A stretch of 64,000 nucleotides of DNA from the NCBI RefSeq assembly GCF_002777975.1, contig NZ_NGVS01000003.1, positions 61,955 to 125,954 on the forward strand. Reading direction: 5' to 3'. This DNA comes from Shewanella carassii (GTDB taxonomy: Bacteria > Pseudomonadota > Gammaproteobacteria > Enterobacterales > Shewanellaceae). This document shows, piece by piece, positions 45,828-57,003 of this stretch (position 1 is the first letter of the stretch; every line of letters begins with the position of its first letter). A program made the translations under genes and the position numbers. The notes beneath the pieces were generated by a model. The model searched no databases and was not told where the DNA came from. It saw only the letters and a program-made list of their open reading frames with translations.

Positions 45828-46663
45828 TGCGCAGCAGGCAGGGTAAGAGATTCATACAGATCAAAGGACAAGGTTTCGCCAAGGGCTTTACCTTGGTGGA
45901 ATTGGTCACTGTGATACTCATTCTGGGCATTCTGGTGGTCGGTGTCAGCAGCTTTATTATCTTTGGTACCCGTATCTTTGTGGATTCTACCGCCGTCGAC
46001 CGAGTGTTGGGCAGCAGCCGTTTCGTGATGGAACGTTTGAACCGTGAGCTGCGTAATGCAGTGCCTTCCAGCCTTAGGCTGCAGTCGAGCTCTCAGCTGC
46101 AGTGTTTGGAGTTTGTGCCTATCAGTGCCAGCGGCAGCTATCTGTCATTGCCTTTGGCACCGGATATCCAAGCAGACAATGCCACAGTATTTGCCCCGGC
46201 GACGGCGATTTCGGCCGGTGAACAATTGCTGGTTTATCCGCTGACCCATGCAGATATTTATGCCGCAGCCAGCAACAAGCGCCACACCATAGATGAGGTC
46301 ACGGCCAATGGCTCACTGCTGAGGTTGCGGTTTGCCGCCGCGGTTAACTTCGCCGAAGCCTCACCGGCGAAGCGTTTCTATGTGGCCAAGCAACCCGTCA
46401 GCTACTGTTTTTCTCAGGCAGATGGCAGCATTCGCCGTTACAGCCACTATGGATATCGAACCAATCAGCCCTTGCCGGATAGTATGGGGCAAGGAGTTCT
46501 AATGGCCGAAGGCTTGAGTAACAATCTGGCCATCGACCCGGCGGTGCGGTTGCTGCCGGCGACTCTGGTCAACAATGCCATAGTGCAGTTGCAGCCGCAG
46601 TTTTCTGTGGTTGGTGAAAAATTTCAGTATCAACATCAGGTGCAGGTGATCAATGTTCCCTAG
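45827..46663 (+). CDS. mshO: MSHA minor pilin MshO
   Basis: This 278-aa PilW/GspJ-type prepilin has an unusually long basic leader of about 20 residues (MRSRQGKRFIQIKGQGFAKG) before FTLVELVTVILILGILVVGV with Glu5. It is larger than the other minor pilins, as expected for a tip-complex component. Cysteines lie in SSQLQCLEF and PVSYCFSQ. It overlaps mshD by one base and mshP by 11 bases. Confidence 0.86.
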   Translation: MRSRQGKRFIQIKGQGFAKGFTLVELVTVILILGILVVGVSSFIIFGTRIFVDSTAVDRVLGSSRFVMERLNRELRNAVPSSLRLQSSSQLQCLEFVPISASGSYLSLPLAPDIQADNATVFAPATAISAGEQLLVYPLTHADIYAAASNKRHTIDEVTANGSLLRLRFAAAVNFAEASPAKRFYVAKQPVSYCFSQADGSIRRYSHYGYRTNQPLPDSMGQGVLMAEGLSNNLAIDPAVRLLPATLVNNAIVQLQPQFSVVGEKFQYQHQVQVINVP

Positions 46664-47126
46664 TCGAAATTATCACTATCATATGCAAAGACATCAGCGC
46701 GGCAGTGCCCTGGTGATAGCCATCTTTGTGATCCTGGTGATGTCATTGTTGGCCGCGACCTTATTGAGAGTGGGCGGCGATGCCGATGAGGGGGTTAATC
46801 TGGAGGTCTGGGGATTGAGGGCATTCAATGCGGCCAATAGTGGCGCCGATGCGGCCTTGGCCCGCCTGTTCCCATTGAGCGGCGGTACGGCAGGCTGCGC
46901 CGCAGTAGGCTCAAGCTGGGCGGTACCGGATGTGAGTGGATTTCACGGCTGCAATGTACAGCTCAGTTGCGAGACTTTGAGCCAGGATGCAAGCCCAGAT
47001 AGCGCTAAACTTTACCGTATTCGCAGTCTGGCCGTGTGCGAGAGCGGCAGTTGCGGCGCGGCAGCGGTAGCAGACAGCCAATGTCTGAGGGTAAGTCGGG
47101 TTGTGGAGGTAGAAGCCCGTGAATAG
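46653..47126 (+). CDS. mshP: MSHA biogenesis protein MshP (PilX-like)
   Basis: The 157-aa protein has a basic leader then RGSALVIAIFVILVMSLLAATLLRV, a hydrophobic helix resembling pilins but without the Glu5 of classical prepilins, as in PilX-type proteins. Cys residues are frequent in the C-terminal half (TAGCAAV, HGCNVQLSCE, VCESGSCG, DSQCLR). The ATG at 46653 (MFPSRN) matches the family N-terminus better than the internal ATG at 46683. It overlaps mshO and mshQ. Confidence 0.8.
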   Translation: MFPSRNYHYHMQRHQRGSALVIAIFVILVMSLLAATLLRVGGDADEGVNLEVWGLRAFNAANSGADAALARLFPLSGGTAGCAAVGSSWAVPDVSGFHGCNVQLSCETLSQDASPDSAKLYRIRSLAVCESGSCGAAAVADSQCLRVSRVVEVEARE

Positions 47127-50100
47127 TCGCATACTGCTGTTACTCGGGATCTTGCTTGGCGCTTGGCCTATGGCGGCCTTTGCCGTGCCTCTTTGCAGTG
47201 ATATTTTTACCGATCCGCCTAGTGGTAACCATCTAAATGACGGTTTTGTTCCGCCACCCAATCTGCCTCCAACGCGGGGGGTGCTGCATTGTCCTTATAA
47301 CGGCACGTTTTGTAGTCAACCCCTGGCGGCCGGCGATATTAATTTTAGTCATGGCAGTTTTTTTCATGGCCGTTTTTTGTATCCAACCACGACCACGACC
47401 AGGTTCTATTTCGATAGTTTGACTCTGAATAATGCCACCCTGAACCCAGGAGGAAAGGCTGAGAACCTGATCATCTATGTGCGCGGTTCGTTGGATATTA
47501 CCGGGCAAAATACGGTGAATGCCATCATCTATGTGGCGGGCTCGGTCAAAGTGGCCGGTGGGGCTTCCATCAGCGGTGCCCTGGCTTCCGGCGGGGCCTT
47601 GGACATCAAGGGCAACTCGGATGTAAATATCGACCTCGGTGCCGTCGAAGAGGCCGATTTCGGTGGCATGTGTAGTAATGAGCCAACGCCAGTTTTAGGT
47701 TGTTTCAGTGATGACTTCCGGGCGGCTTCGCTGTCGATGGATGACTGGGCCACTAAGGTGCTGGGGTATTCGGTGACGCCGCACATAGTCGATGGCCGTT
47801 TGCGTCTGACTCAGGCGCGGGGCAATCAGGCCACTTCCAGCACTTATCAGCGCTTGTTTCCGGCCGAAGGCAACCTGGTCACGGTAGAGTTCGATTATTA
47901 CTCTTGGTCGCCCCAGAGTGGCACCGGCGGTGATGGGGTGGCGGTGATCCTCTCGGATGCCGCCGTGACGCCGCAGCCGGGCAGTTTCGGTGGCGCCTTG
48001 GGGTATGCCCAGCGTAATGATGGTACCCCGGGGTTTGCCGGTGGCTGGCTGGGGGTTGCTCTGGATGAGTACGGTAATTTTTCCAACCCGATCGAAGGGC
48101 GTGTGGGTGGGCCGGGTTTTCGGCGTCAATCTGTGTCCATTAGAGGTGCAGAGGCGGGCGCTTATCGTTATCTGAATGGCACCGGGGCTTACATCACCCC
48201 CAGGATAGATGTTCGAGGCACTCAGTATCCCGCCCCAGGGCACAGGTATAAGCTTACTCTCGACTCTCGTCGGGTGGGTACCACTATGGTGTCTGTCGAG
48301 CGAGATATAGGAAACGGCTACCAAAAGTTGGTGGACTCATTCAACGTGCGCCGATTCTGGGGGCAAAGCCGGGTTCCGGAAGATTTTTACCTGTCATTTA
48401 CCGGCTCTACCGGTGATGCCTACAACAACCATGAGATCGACAATTTCAAGGTTTGTGCCCTGGAGTCAAAACCCGTGGGCGAGCAGGTGCATCATTTTGA
48501 GTTCGATTACAGCGCCTCACCTTTTACTTGCCGTGCCGAACCCATCACCTTGAGAGCCTGTAAAAATGCCAGTTGTTCGCAACTCTTTACCGGTACAGTC
48601 ACGGCGAATTTGAGCCCGAATCCTGTCGGCAACGGGCGTTGGTTACCGGCAAGTTCGGTCACCTTCAACGGTGGCAGTACCCAAATTCAATTGCAGAAGT
48701 TTGATCTATGGCCGCTGACTCTGGGGGTTTCCTCCTCGACTCCGGCCACCCGCCCCGGTAGTGATACCCTTTGCCGCAGTAGCAATGGTCCCTTGAGTAC
48801 GGCGGCCTGTCGCCTGAGTTTTGCTTCCAGTGGTTTCATCTTTGAGGTGGCAGATAAGCTGGCCAACAAGCCAGAGACGAGCGTGCTTGTGAAGGCGATG
48901 AAGTCTGATGGCACGGCTCAATGTGTGCCGGCCTTTGCCAATACCTACAAGACCCTGGCTTTCTGGAGTGAACCCCTATCGGCGGTTGTCGGTTCCCCCA
49001 AGGTGGCGTTGAAGCAGACGGGAGCCTGGCGTTGGCAGGAGATCGGCAATAATCAAACCATAGCCATGCCGTTGACCTTGGCCTTTGACAGCCAGGGGCA
49101 GAGCCGAATCGATGTTAACTATCCCGATGCTGGCCGGGTTGAGCTCAATGCCCTTTATCGTGGCAGTAGCAGAGGGGGGGATGCCGGATTGGTGATGCAT
49201 GGCGCCGATGATTTTGTCAGCTTCCCGTTGGGGTTCTGTGTCGAGGCCGAGCAATACTGTCAGGCGGCTGATGCTTCCTGTGCGCCTTTTCGGCGAGCGC
49301 AGGAAAATTTCCCACTCAGCATCAGCGCCAAGGCTTGGTCTGAGTATGGTAATACCAATCTCTGCAATAACCCCACCACACCATCCTATCAGCAGGCGGG
49401 TCTCTCCTTATGGCATAAGCTGATTGCCCCGGCATCGGGTCAAGCGGGTGAACTGCAACTGCAGCAGTATGATCATCTGCGCCAGCAAACGCCTGAGAAT
49501 AATCGGCTCGCTCAAGCGGTCAGTGAGGTTGGGGTGTTTGAGTTTGGGGTCACGGCGCCCTTGCCCTACGAGGGCAGCATGGCCTTCCCGAGTCTGGTGG
49601 GCAGCAGATACTGGCAGGGGCCGAGTGGCAAAACTGCAACGCCGGTCGGGCGCTTTGTGCCGGCCTTTTTCCGTGTCGATGACGCTAATTTGCTGCCGGC
49701 CTGTTATGGTTTCAGCTATATGGATCAGCCCTTTGATGTCCGTTATAGCGTCAGTGCTCTGTCGCTGGATAGGCAGTTAACCCGAAATTATTTCGGTGAC
49801 TTTGCCAAGGCTTACAGCCGTTATCAGGCGGCAAATCAACTCGACGGAGTGGCCCTAGATAGTCGGGTTTTCGGTGGAGAGATATTCGCAGATAGCTGGA
49901 ACCAAGGTCAGGCAGCGTTTCGCGGGCAACTCAAGTTTGCCCGCAAGGGGCCGTTGCAGGCTGATGGACCTTTCCCACTCTTGGATATAGGCCTGGAAGT
50001 GCGGGATCCGGACAAGATTGCCAAGTTGCTGGACAGCGATATGCAAAGTAACTTCATTGGTGATTGTGCCGTGGGGGGCAACTGCAGTGCCGTGCGTCTT

Positions 50101-50574
50101 GGTAGCCAGCAGATGCGCCATGGTCGCCTGGCGCTGGAAAATACCTTTGGCCCGGAAAATCAGACCTTGAATATGGCGGCGCGGACAGAGTATTGGGATG
50201 GCAGCGGCTGGCGCCTGAATGACCTGGATAACTGCAGTGTGTTCAATACGTCGCTTGAGTCTCAGCTGGATTTGCCGGCACTGGGTTACCAGTTTGAACC
50301 CGGACTCAGCGCCGGTCAGTATGTGAGCCGATTTAGTTATAGCGGTAATTATGTTCGCGCCGAGAGGGGCGAGTTTGAACTTCTGTGGCGGGCACTCGGC
50401 AGCTCGGCTTATCGCGGTAAGGTGACGGCTCCTCTCAAGGTGCCCGAATGGTTGCAATGGTACTGGAATTGGAATGGACTCAATGATGGCGCTCTTAGCG
50501 ACCCCAGAGCCAGCGTCTTCTTTGGCCGCTATCGCGGCAATGACAGGATCATAAGCTGGCGTGAAGTTAACTGA
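47119..50574 (+). CDS. mshQ: Large exported MSHA protein MshQ with lectin-like domain
   Basis: The 1151-aa protein starts at GTG 47119 (GGAGG upstream) with a signal peptide (RILLLLGILLGAWPMAAFA). Residues about 30-190 hold a Gly/Asn-rich region with a polymer-binding-like beta-helix pattern (VNAIIYVAGSVKVAGGASISG). Residues about 195-445 look like a legume-lectin/concanavalin-like sandwich (FDYYSWSPQSGTGGDGVAVI, GGWLGVALDEYGNFSNPIEG). The remainder is a long beta-rich part with many paired cysteines, corresponding to the DUF6701-type region of MshQ. Very likely a surface or tip adhesin of the pilus. It overlaps mshP by 8 bases and closes the locus. Confidence 0.85.
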   Translation: MNSRILLLLGILLGAWPMAAFAVPLCSDIFTDPPSGNHLNDGFVPPPNLPPTRGVLHCPYNGTFCSQPLAAGDINFSHGSFFHGRFLYPTTTTTRFYFDSLTLNNATLNPGGKAENLIIYVRGSLDITGQNTVNAIIYVAGSVKVAGGASISGALASGGALDIKGNSDVNIDLGAVEEADFGGMCSNEPTPVLGCFSDDFRAASLSMDDWATKVLGYSVTPHIVDGRLRLTQARGNQATSSTYQRLFPAEGNLVTVEFDYYSWSPQSGTGGDGVAVILSDAAVTPQPGSFGGALGYAQRNDGTPGFAGGWLGVALDEYGNFSNPIEGRVGGPGFRRQSVSIRGAEAGAYRYLNGTGAYITPRIDVRGTQYPAPGHRYKLTLDSRRVGTTMVSVERDIGNGYQKLVDSFNVRRFWGQSRVPEDFYLSFTGSTGDAYNNHEIDNFKVCALESKPVGEQVHHFEFDYSASPFTCRAEPITLRACKNASCSQLFTGTVTANLSPNPVGNGRWLPASSVTFNGGSTQIQLQKFDLWPLTLGVSSSTPATRPGSDTLCRSSNGPLSTAACRLSFASSGFIFEVADKLANKPETSVLVKAMKSDGTAQCVPAFANTYKTLAFWSEPLSAVVGSPKVALKQTGAWRWQEIGNNQTIAMPLTLAFDSQGQSRIDVNYPDAGRVELNALYRGSSRGGDAGLVMHGADDFVSFPLGFCVEAEQYCQAADASCAPFRRAQENFPLSISAKAWSEYGNTNLCNNPTTPSYQQAGLSLWHKLIAPASGQAGELQLQQYDHLRQQTPENNRLAQAVSEVGVFEFGVTAPLPYEGSMAFPSLVGSRYWQGPSGKTATPVGRFVPAFFRVDDANLLPACYGFSYMDQPFDVRYSVSALSLDRQLTRNYFGDFAKAYSRYQAANQLDGVALDSRVFGGEIFADSWNQGQAAFRGQLKFARKGPLQADGPFPLLDIGLEVRDPDKIAKLLDSDMQSNFIGDCAVGGNCSAVRLGSQQMRHGRLALENTFGPENQTLNMAARTEYWDGSGWRLNDLDNCSVFNTSLESQLDLPALGYQFEPGLSAGQYVSRFSYSGNYVRAERGEFELLWRALGSSAYRGKVTAPLKVPEWLQWYWNWNGLNDGALSDPRASVFFGRYRGNDRIISWREVN

Positions 50575-50694
50575 AACCGATTGACAAGAGTGTGAAGCGA
50601 ATCACTAAAGTGTCAACATGTAGATAATTTAACTTTGTGTTCAACTCACATTGAGCATAATCGACAGCCTCTGCTGTTTTAGGCTGGTTAAATT

Positions 50695-52137
50695 ATGTTG
50701 GAAGCGCTTGCGGGTTTGGGGTGGGTCTGGTCTTTAGGACTGATCTTTGCGGTACTTTTTGTCTTGGCATATGAGTTTATCAATGGCTTCCATGACACCG
50801 CCAATGCGGTAGCCACTGTGATTTATACCAATGCCATGCCGGCCAGAGGCGCCGTGCTGGCCTCGGCGCTGTTCAATTTCGCCGGGGTGTTGCTGGGAGG
50901 GCTCGGCGTAGCTTACGCCATAGTGCATCTGCTGCCAGTCGGGCTCTTGCTGGACATGGACTCATCACAAGGGTTGTTGCTGGTGTTTTCCTTGCTGTTC
51001 TCGGCCATCGTCTGGAACTTGGGCACCTGGTTCTTCGGTATTCCCGCCTCCAGTTCCCACACTCTGATTGGTTCCATCATGGGGGTTGGTGGCGCCTATG
51101 CCTGGCTTAACGGTCAATCGCCGCTGGATGGAGTCAATACCGGCAAGGCGATAGATATCATGCTCTCCTTGCTCTTGTCTCCAACTCTGGGTTTTATTCT
51201 GGCGGCGATTTTGCTGTTGGCAATGAAGCGTATCTGGCGTAAGCCCAAGCTACATCGTACTCCGGCGGAGCAAATGGCGGTCAATGGCAAGAAGCACCCG
51301 CCGTTTTGGGCCCGGATTACCTTGATAGCCTCGGCCATGGGGGTCAGTTTTGCCCATGGCTCCAACGATGGTCAGAAGGGTATAGGTCTGGTGATGTTGG
51401 TGCTTATCTGCATGGCGCCGGGTTATTTTGCCCTGGACTTGAACAGTCAAAGCTTCGATATGGATAAGGCTCAAGATGCCAACCGGCGCATCATGGCTCT
51501 GTATGAGCGCAACCCGCAACTGGTGGCTAACCTGGGTGAGCACGCTGCCGACAGTCGCTGTCAGGACTCGGCCATCGCTTCGATGCAAAGCCTGGATAGG
51601 CTCCTTGAACAAGGGAATACGGTTAAAGAGCTGACTCAGGAACAGCGTCGGCAAGCACGGCAGTTGATCCTTTGTATCGATGACAGCACCCGCAAGTTGG
51701 CCAAACAGCCATTGCCCGCTGCCGAAGTCAGTCAGTTAAAACACTGGCGTGGTCAGCTCAATGCCATTACCGAATATGCACCACTATGGGTCATAGTGGC
51801 CGTTGCTCTGGCACTGGGTTGCGGTACCATGGTGGGCTGGCGCCGGATTGTGCACACGGTTGGCGAGAAAATTGGTAACGGTGGCATGACCTACAGTCAG
51901 GGGATTGCCGCGCAGTTGACCGCCGCCGGTTCTATCGGTATCGCCAGTATGACAGGCATGCCGGTATCCACCACCCATATCCTGTCTTCGGCCGTGGCCG
52001 GCACCATGGTGGCCAATGGCTCTGGAGTACAGAAAAATACCATCAAACAGATCCTGCTGACCTGGGTACTGACACTGCCTATGACCATAGTTTTGTCGGC
52101 CGGGCTCTTTATGCTGGTGCAAACCCTTTTTGCTTGA
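50695..52137 (+). CDS. Low-affinity inorganic phosphate transporter, Pit family
   Basis: The 480-aa inner-membrane symporter of the PiT family has two signature repeats: YEFINGFHDTANAVATVIYTNAMPA near the start and SFAHGSNDGQKGIGLVML in the second half, plus GIPASSSHTLIGSIMGVGGA and GMPVSTTHILSSAVAGTMVA. A large hydrophilic loop (about residues 255-355) contains Cys and charged residues and separates the membrane bundles. E. coli PitA has 499 aa. It is monocistronic between mshQ and mreB; TTGACA at 50581 may be part of its promoter. Confidence 0.92.
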   Translation: MLEALAGLGWVWSLGLIFAVLFVLAYEFINGFHDTANAVATVIYTNAMPARGAVLASALFNFAGVLLGGLGVAYAIVHLLPVGLLLDMDSSQGLLLVFSLLFSAIVWNLGTWFFGIPASSSHTLIGSIMGVGGAYAWLNGQSPLDGVNTGKAIDIMLSLLLSPTLGFILAAILLLAMKRIWRKPKLHRTPAEQMAVNGKKHPPFWARITLIASAMGVSFAHGSNDGQKGIGLVMLVLICMAPGYFALDLNSQSFDMDKAQDANRRIMALYERNPQLVANLGEHAADSRCQDSAIASMQSLDRLLEQGNTVKELTQEQRRQARQLILCIDDSTRKLAKQPLPAAEVSQLKHWRGQLNAITEYAPLWVIVAVALALGCGTMVGWRRIVHTVGEKIGNGGMTYSQGIAAQLTAAGSIGIASMTGMPVSTTHILSSAVAGTMVANGSGVQKNTIKQILLTWVLTLPMTIVLSAGLFMLVQTLFA

Positions 52138-52148
52138 TAAATGCACAA

Positions 52149-52172
52149 ATCATGTCAAGGGATTGGCATGAT
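52149..52172 (+). terminator. Weak terminator after pit gene
   Basis: ATCATGTCAA pairs with TTGGCATGAT (one G-T pair) over GGGA, 12 bases past the stop. No clear T-run follows, so termination may be inefficient. A further inverted repeat CTCACGGA / TCCGTGAG (52237-52267) lies in the mreB leader. Confidence 0.45.
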
Positions 52173-52321
52173 CCAAGCTTTTGGCAACTTTATTTCAGCG
52201 CATTCCGATCTCTTTTACCGAGATATGCTAAAAACCCTCACGGATTAGCGAATGTTAACTCCGTGAGTCTTGTGGAATGCCGGAGGCATTGATAAAGTTA
52301 GCTGATTTTCATTTCTTCTGA

Positions 52322-53395
<1,074 letters not shown>

Positions 53396-53437
53396 TACTT
53401 TCCAGCACAGGCGGTATCTTACCGCCTTAGCTTTTCT

Positions 53438-54316
53438 ATGAAGCCTATTTTTGTTCGCGGTATTTCAAATCAGTTCAGGTTGACATTGGCAGTGGTCATG
53501 TCGGTGATCCTGCTGGTTGCCAATGATCGTCTCGAACCTGCGAGACAGTCGCTGGCATCCTTACTGAGCCCTCTACAGTACCTAGCCAATGTGCCCGGTG
53601 AGCTGCTGGATTGGTCTGCCCAGAGTCTGGCGACCCGTGACATGCTGGAGCAGCAAAACAAAGAACTCTTGCGCCAGCAACTGCTGATGAGTGAAAGACT
53701 GCAGCGTTTCGAACACCTGCGCCAGGAAAACCAACGCCTGCGTGAACTGCTGGGCTCGCCGGTGCATATGGACTCGCGTAAGATGGTGGCCGAGGTGATG
53801 GAAGTGGCCAGTGACCCCTTCCATCATTATGTGGTGATCAACCACGGCAGCCGCAACGGCGTGTTTGTTGGTCAGCCGGTGGTGGATGCCCAGGGGGTTG
53901 TCGGCCAAGTGGTGCAGGTCAGCGAACTCACCGCCAGGGTGTTGCTGCTCTCCGACCCCAAACACGGCTTGCCGGTGCGTATTACCCGCAACGATGTGCG
54001 CCTGATAGCCAACGGCATAGGCGAGCTCGATGAGATAGAACTCAGACACGTGGCCAAGAGTACCGACATCAAGGTCGGCGATCTGCTGGTGACTTCTGGG
54101 CTTGGCAACCGCTTCCCGGAAGGTTATCCGGTGGCGCGGGTGATTTCGGTTTCCCGGGACGATGGCCAGAGTTACCTCAAGGTCACGGCGCAGCCGCTGG
54201 CGGCGCTGGACCGAATCCGTTATCTGCTGCTTATCTGGCCTGAAGACCATCCCGGCGCCAAGCCTGAGTCACAAGAGTCGGCTGCAACCGCCGCCGACAG
54301 TGGAGCCGAATCATGA
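53438..54316 (+). CDS. mreC: Cell shape-determining protein MreC
   Basis: The 292-aa bitopic protein has a membrane helix (about 12-30), a coiled coil (about 60-105, LEQQNKELLRQQLLMSERLQRFEHL) and two periplasmic beta-barrel domains (about 110-270: VVINHGSRNGVFVGQPVVDAQGVVGQVVQ, LLVTSGLGNRFPEGYPVARV). It links MreB to the penicillin-binding proteins. The tail is Glu/Ser/Ala-rich. It overlaps mreD by 4 bases. Confidence 0.96.
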   Translation: MKPIFVRGISNQFRLTLAVVMSVILLVANDRLEPARQSLASLLSPLQYLANVPGELLDWSAQSLATRDMLEQQNKELLRQQLLMSERLQRFEHLRQENQRLRELLGSPVHMDSRKMVAEVMEVASDPFHHYVVINHGSRNGVFVGQPVVDAQGVVGQVVQVSELTARVLLLSDPKHGLPVRITRNDVRLIANGIGELDEIELRHVAKSTDIKVGDLLVTSGLGNRFPEGYPVARVISVSRDDGQSYLKVTAQPLAALDRIRYLLLIWPEDHPGAKPESQESAATAADSGAES

Positions 54317-54801
54317 GTCTGGAAAATGCTAATGGCCGTTTGGCGGTATGGCTGACCCTGCTGCTGGGTATGCTGCTGCAGATCATGCCGGTACCGGAAA
54401 TGTTCAGCGCCTGGCGCCCCGATTGGTTGGTGCTGGTGATGATCTATTGGGCCGTGGCACTGCCCCACAGATACAATATTCTCACCGCCTGGGTGTTGGG
54501 GGTGCTGCTGGATATTCTACTGGGGGCAACCCTGGGGATCCGCGCACTGGCCATTTCCCTGGTGATCTATGTGGTGGTACTGCACTTTCAGAAGCTGCGT
54601 AACTTCCCCATGTGGCAGCAGTCTTTGGTGATCGCCAGCCTGATCTGCTTCTATCATCTGATTATTTTCTGGGCCCAGTTTGTGGTATCAGGGGCGCATT
54701 TTACCATGGAGCTATTCCTGCCTTCCCTGTCCAGCCTGGTCATTTGGCCCTGGGTCTTCTGGATACTGCGCCGCATCAGGCGCCACTACAAGGTACGTTA
54801 A
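54313..54801 (+). CDS. mreD: Rod shape-determining protein MreD
   Basis: The 162-aa integral membrane protein of five to six helices ([64 protein letters not shown]) completes the MreBCD complex. It starts in the ATGA overlap with mreC and ends one base before the maf gene. Confidence 0.95.
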   Translation: MSLENANGRLAVWLTLLLGMLLQIMPVPEMFSAWRPDWLVLVMIYWAVALPHRYNILTAWVLGVLLDILLGATLGIRALAISLVIYVVVLHFQKLRNFPMWQQSLVIASLICFYHLIIFWAQFVVSGAHFTMELFLPSLSSLVIWPWVFWILRRIRRHYKVR

Positions 54802-54802
54802 T

Positions 54803-55405
54803 ATGCCGCTGATTTTGGCCTCAGCCTCCCCCAGACGCCGCGAGCTTTTGGCGCAGCTGGCACTGGGAAATCCGAACTTTGGTTTTGAGATCCTGCCCGC
54901 CGATATCGACGAGAGTCATCAAGCCGGGGAAACCCCGGAGCAGTTTGTCAGCCGCTTGGCCGAAGAGAAGGCGGCAGCGGGTTTAGCCCTGTGGCGCGGG
55001 AACCCTGAACATCAGCAAGGGTCTGATACTCTAGTGCTGGGCTCAGATACTATAGTGGTATTGGGCGACAGAATTTTGGGTAAACCCGTGGACAAGGCCG
55101 ATGCCTGCGCCATGCTCAAGAGCCTGAGTGGTCGCAGTCATCAGGTGATGACCGCCGTGGCCTTGACCGATGGCAAGCGCACAGAGGCGGCTCTGGTGGT
55201 CACCCAGGTGTACTTCTGCGACTTGAGTGATGCCGATATTCAGGCCTATGTTGCCTCGGGCGAGCCCATGGACAAAGCGGGAGCCTATGGCATTCAAGGG
55301 CTGGGTGGCAGCTTTGTCGCCAAGATTGAAGGCAGTTATTCGGCGGTAGTGGGCCTGCCCATGGCTGAAACCCGGTCGCTGTTGCACAAGGCCGGTTGTT
55401 TGTAA
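54803..55405 (+). CDS. Maf-family nucleotide pyrophosphatase (YhdE-like)
   Basis: The 200-aa cytosolic house-cleaning enzyme of the Maf/HAM1 superfamily shows [14 protein letters not shown], the catalytic Asp in [31 protein letters not shown] and the YGIQGLGG motif. The YhdE branch hydrolyses dTTP, UTP and modified pyrimidine triphosphates; the position between mreD and rng is that of yhdE in E. coli. The start ATG 54803 is one base past the mreD stop. Confidence 0.93.
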   Translation: MPLILASASPRRRELLAQLALGNPNFGFEILPADIDESHQAGETPEQFVSRLAEEKAAAGLALWRGNPEHQQGSDTLVLGSDTIVVLGDRILGKPVDKADACAMLKSLSGRSHQVMTAVALTDGKRTEAALVVTQVYFCDLSDADIQAYVASGEPMDKAGAYGIQGLGGSFVAKIEGSYSAVVGLPMAETRSLLHKAGCL

Positions 55406-55494
55406 GCTCGCTTACACAAACTGACGAATTTTTAGCAGCTTTAACGCCCGCCAGCCGATAAAATCAATGAATTAACATCCAACAAGGGTAAATC

Positions 55495-57003
55495 GTGAAT
55501 ACCAGTCGCACAGTCAATAGCAAGGCTCCGCGGAAGATGGGGTCAGAACTGCTGATCAATGTGACGCCCACGGAAGCGCGAGTCGCATTGGTAGAACACG
55601 GTGTCCTGCAGGAAGTGCATATCGAGCGGCGTATGAAGCGCGGCTTGGTGGGCAATATCTACAAGGGCAAGATCAGTCGGGTTTTGCCCGGGATGCAGGC
55701 GGCATTCGTCGATATCGGCCTGGAAAAGGCGGCCTTTCTGCATGCCTCGGACATAGTGCCGCACACAGAGTGTGTTGCCGATGTGGAAAAGGGCAACTTC
55801 GTGGTGCGTGATATTGCCGAGCTGGTACGTCAGGGCCAGGACATCATGGTGCAGGTGGTCAAAGACCCCCTTGGCACCAAAGGCGCGCGGCTGACCACAG
55901 ACATTACCCTGCCTTCCCGTTACCTGGTGTTTATGCCGGGCTCAAGCCATGTGGGCGTTTCCCAGCGAATAGACTCCGAAGAGGAGCGGGCGCGGCTGAA
56001 GAAGATTACCTTGCCTTTTGTCGACGATGACGGCGGCTTTATTATTCGCACCGCGGCCGAAGGCATAGGTGAGGATGAACTGGCGCAGGATGCCGCCTTC
56101 CTGCGGCGGGTGTGGGCCAAGGTCAGCGAGCGGCGCAAAAGGCCCAAGGCCACGCTGTTGTATCAGGACTTGGCCTTGCCGGTGCGAATTGTCAGGGACT
56201 TTGTCGGTGCCGAGCTCGATCGCATTCAGGTGGACTCTGGCCACACCTTCGAGGAGCTGCTGCATTTCGCCCAGGAGTTCATGCCGGACATTGCCGATAA
56301 GATAGAACACTACAGTGGCCCGGCGCCGATTTTCGATCTCTACGATGTGGAGAATGAGATTCAGCGGGCGCTGGAGCGTAAGGTGGAACTCAAATCCGGC
56401 GGCTATTTGATCATCGACCAGACAGAAGCCATGACCACTGTGGACATTAACACAGGAGCCTTTGTCGGCCACCGTAACCTCGAAGAAACCATATTCAACA
56501 CCAATCTGGAAGCGACCCAGGCGATTGCCCGTCAGCTGCGGCTGCGTAATCTCGGCGGCATTATCATTATCGACTTTATCGATATGCTGCAGGATGAGCA
56601 CAAACAAAGGGTGCTCAACAGCCTGGCCACGGCACTGGCCAATGACAGGGTCAAAACCAATATCTCAGGTTTCTCCGGCCTCGGCCTGGTGGAAATGACC
56701 CGCAAGCGTACCCGCGAGAGCCTGGAGCATGTGCTTTGTGGCGAGTGTCCTGCCTGCCGTGGTACCGGCTCGATGAAGACAGTGGATACCGTCTCCTTTG
56801 AGATCTTCCGCGAGATCATCCGTCTCAACCGCACCTATGATGCCGATGAATTCCTGATTTACTGTGCCCCTGCGGTGCACGCCTGCCTGTCCGATGACGA
56901 GAACCACCTGGTGGCCGAGCTCGAAGTCTATATCGGCAAGCGTATTCGCATTCACTGCGAGCCCATGTATGTGCAGAGTAAATATGATGTGGTGATGGTC
57001 TAG
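55495..57003 (+). CDS. rng: Ribonuclease G
   Basis: The endoribonuclease, of 502 aa from a GTG at 55495 with AAGGG upstream, matures 16S rRNA 5' ends and turns over some mRNAs. It has an S1 domain (NIYKGKISRVLPGMQAAFVDIGLEKAAFLHASD), a DNase-I-like catalytic domain with Asp in TTVDINTG and IIIIDFIDM, and the zinc-link CGECPACRGTG. E. coli RNase G is 489 aa and starts near MTAELLVNVTP; the matching ATG here is 55537 (488 aa), but that start has no spaced ribosome site. The rng TAG stop overlaps the GTG of yhdP. Confidence 0.95.
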   Translation: MNTSRTVNSKAPRKMGSELLINVTPTEARVALVEHGVLQEVHIERRMKRGLVGNIYKGKISRVLPGMQAAFVDIGLEKAAFLHASDIVPHTECVADVEKGNFVVRDIAELVRQGQDIMVQVVKDPLGTKGARLTTDITLPSRYLVFMPGSSHVGVSQRIDSEEERARLKKITLPFVDDDGGFIIRTAAEGIGEDELAQDAAFLRRVWAKVSERRKRPKATLLYQDLALPVRIVRDFVGAELDRIQVDSGHTFEELLHFAQEFMPDIADKIEHYSGPAPIFDLYDVENEIQRALERKVELKSGGYLIIDQTEAMTTVDINTGAFVGHRNLEETIFNTNLEATQAIARQLRLRNLGGIIIIDFIDMLQDEHKQRVLNSLATALANDRVKTNISGFSGLGLVEMTRKRTRESLEHVLCGECPACRGTGSMKTVDTVSFEIFREIIRLNRTYDADEFLIYCAPAVHACLSDDENHLVAELEVYIGKRIRIHCEPMYVQSKYDVVMV

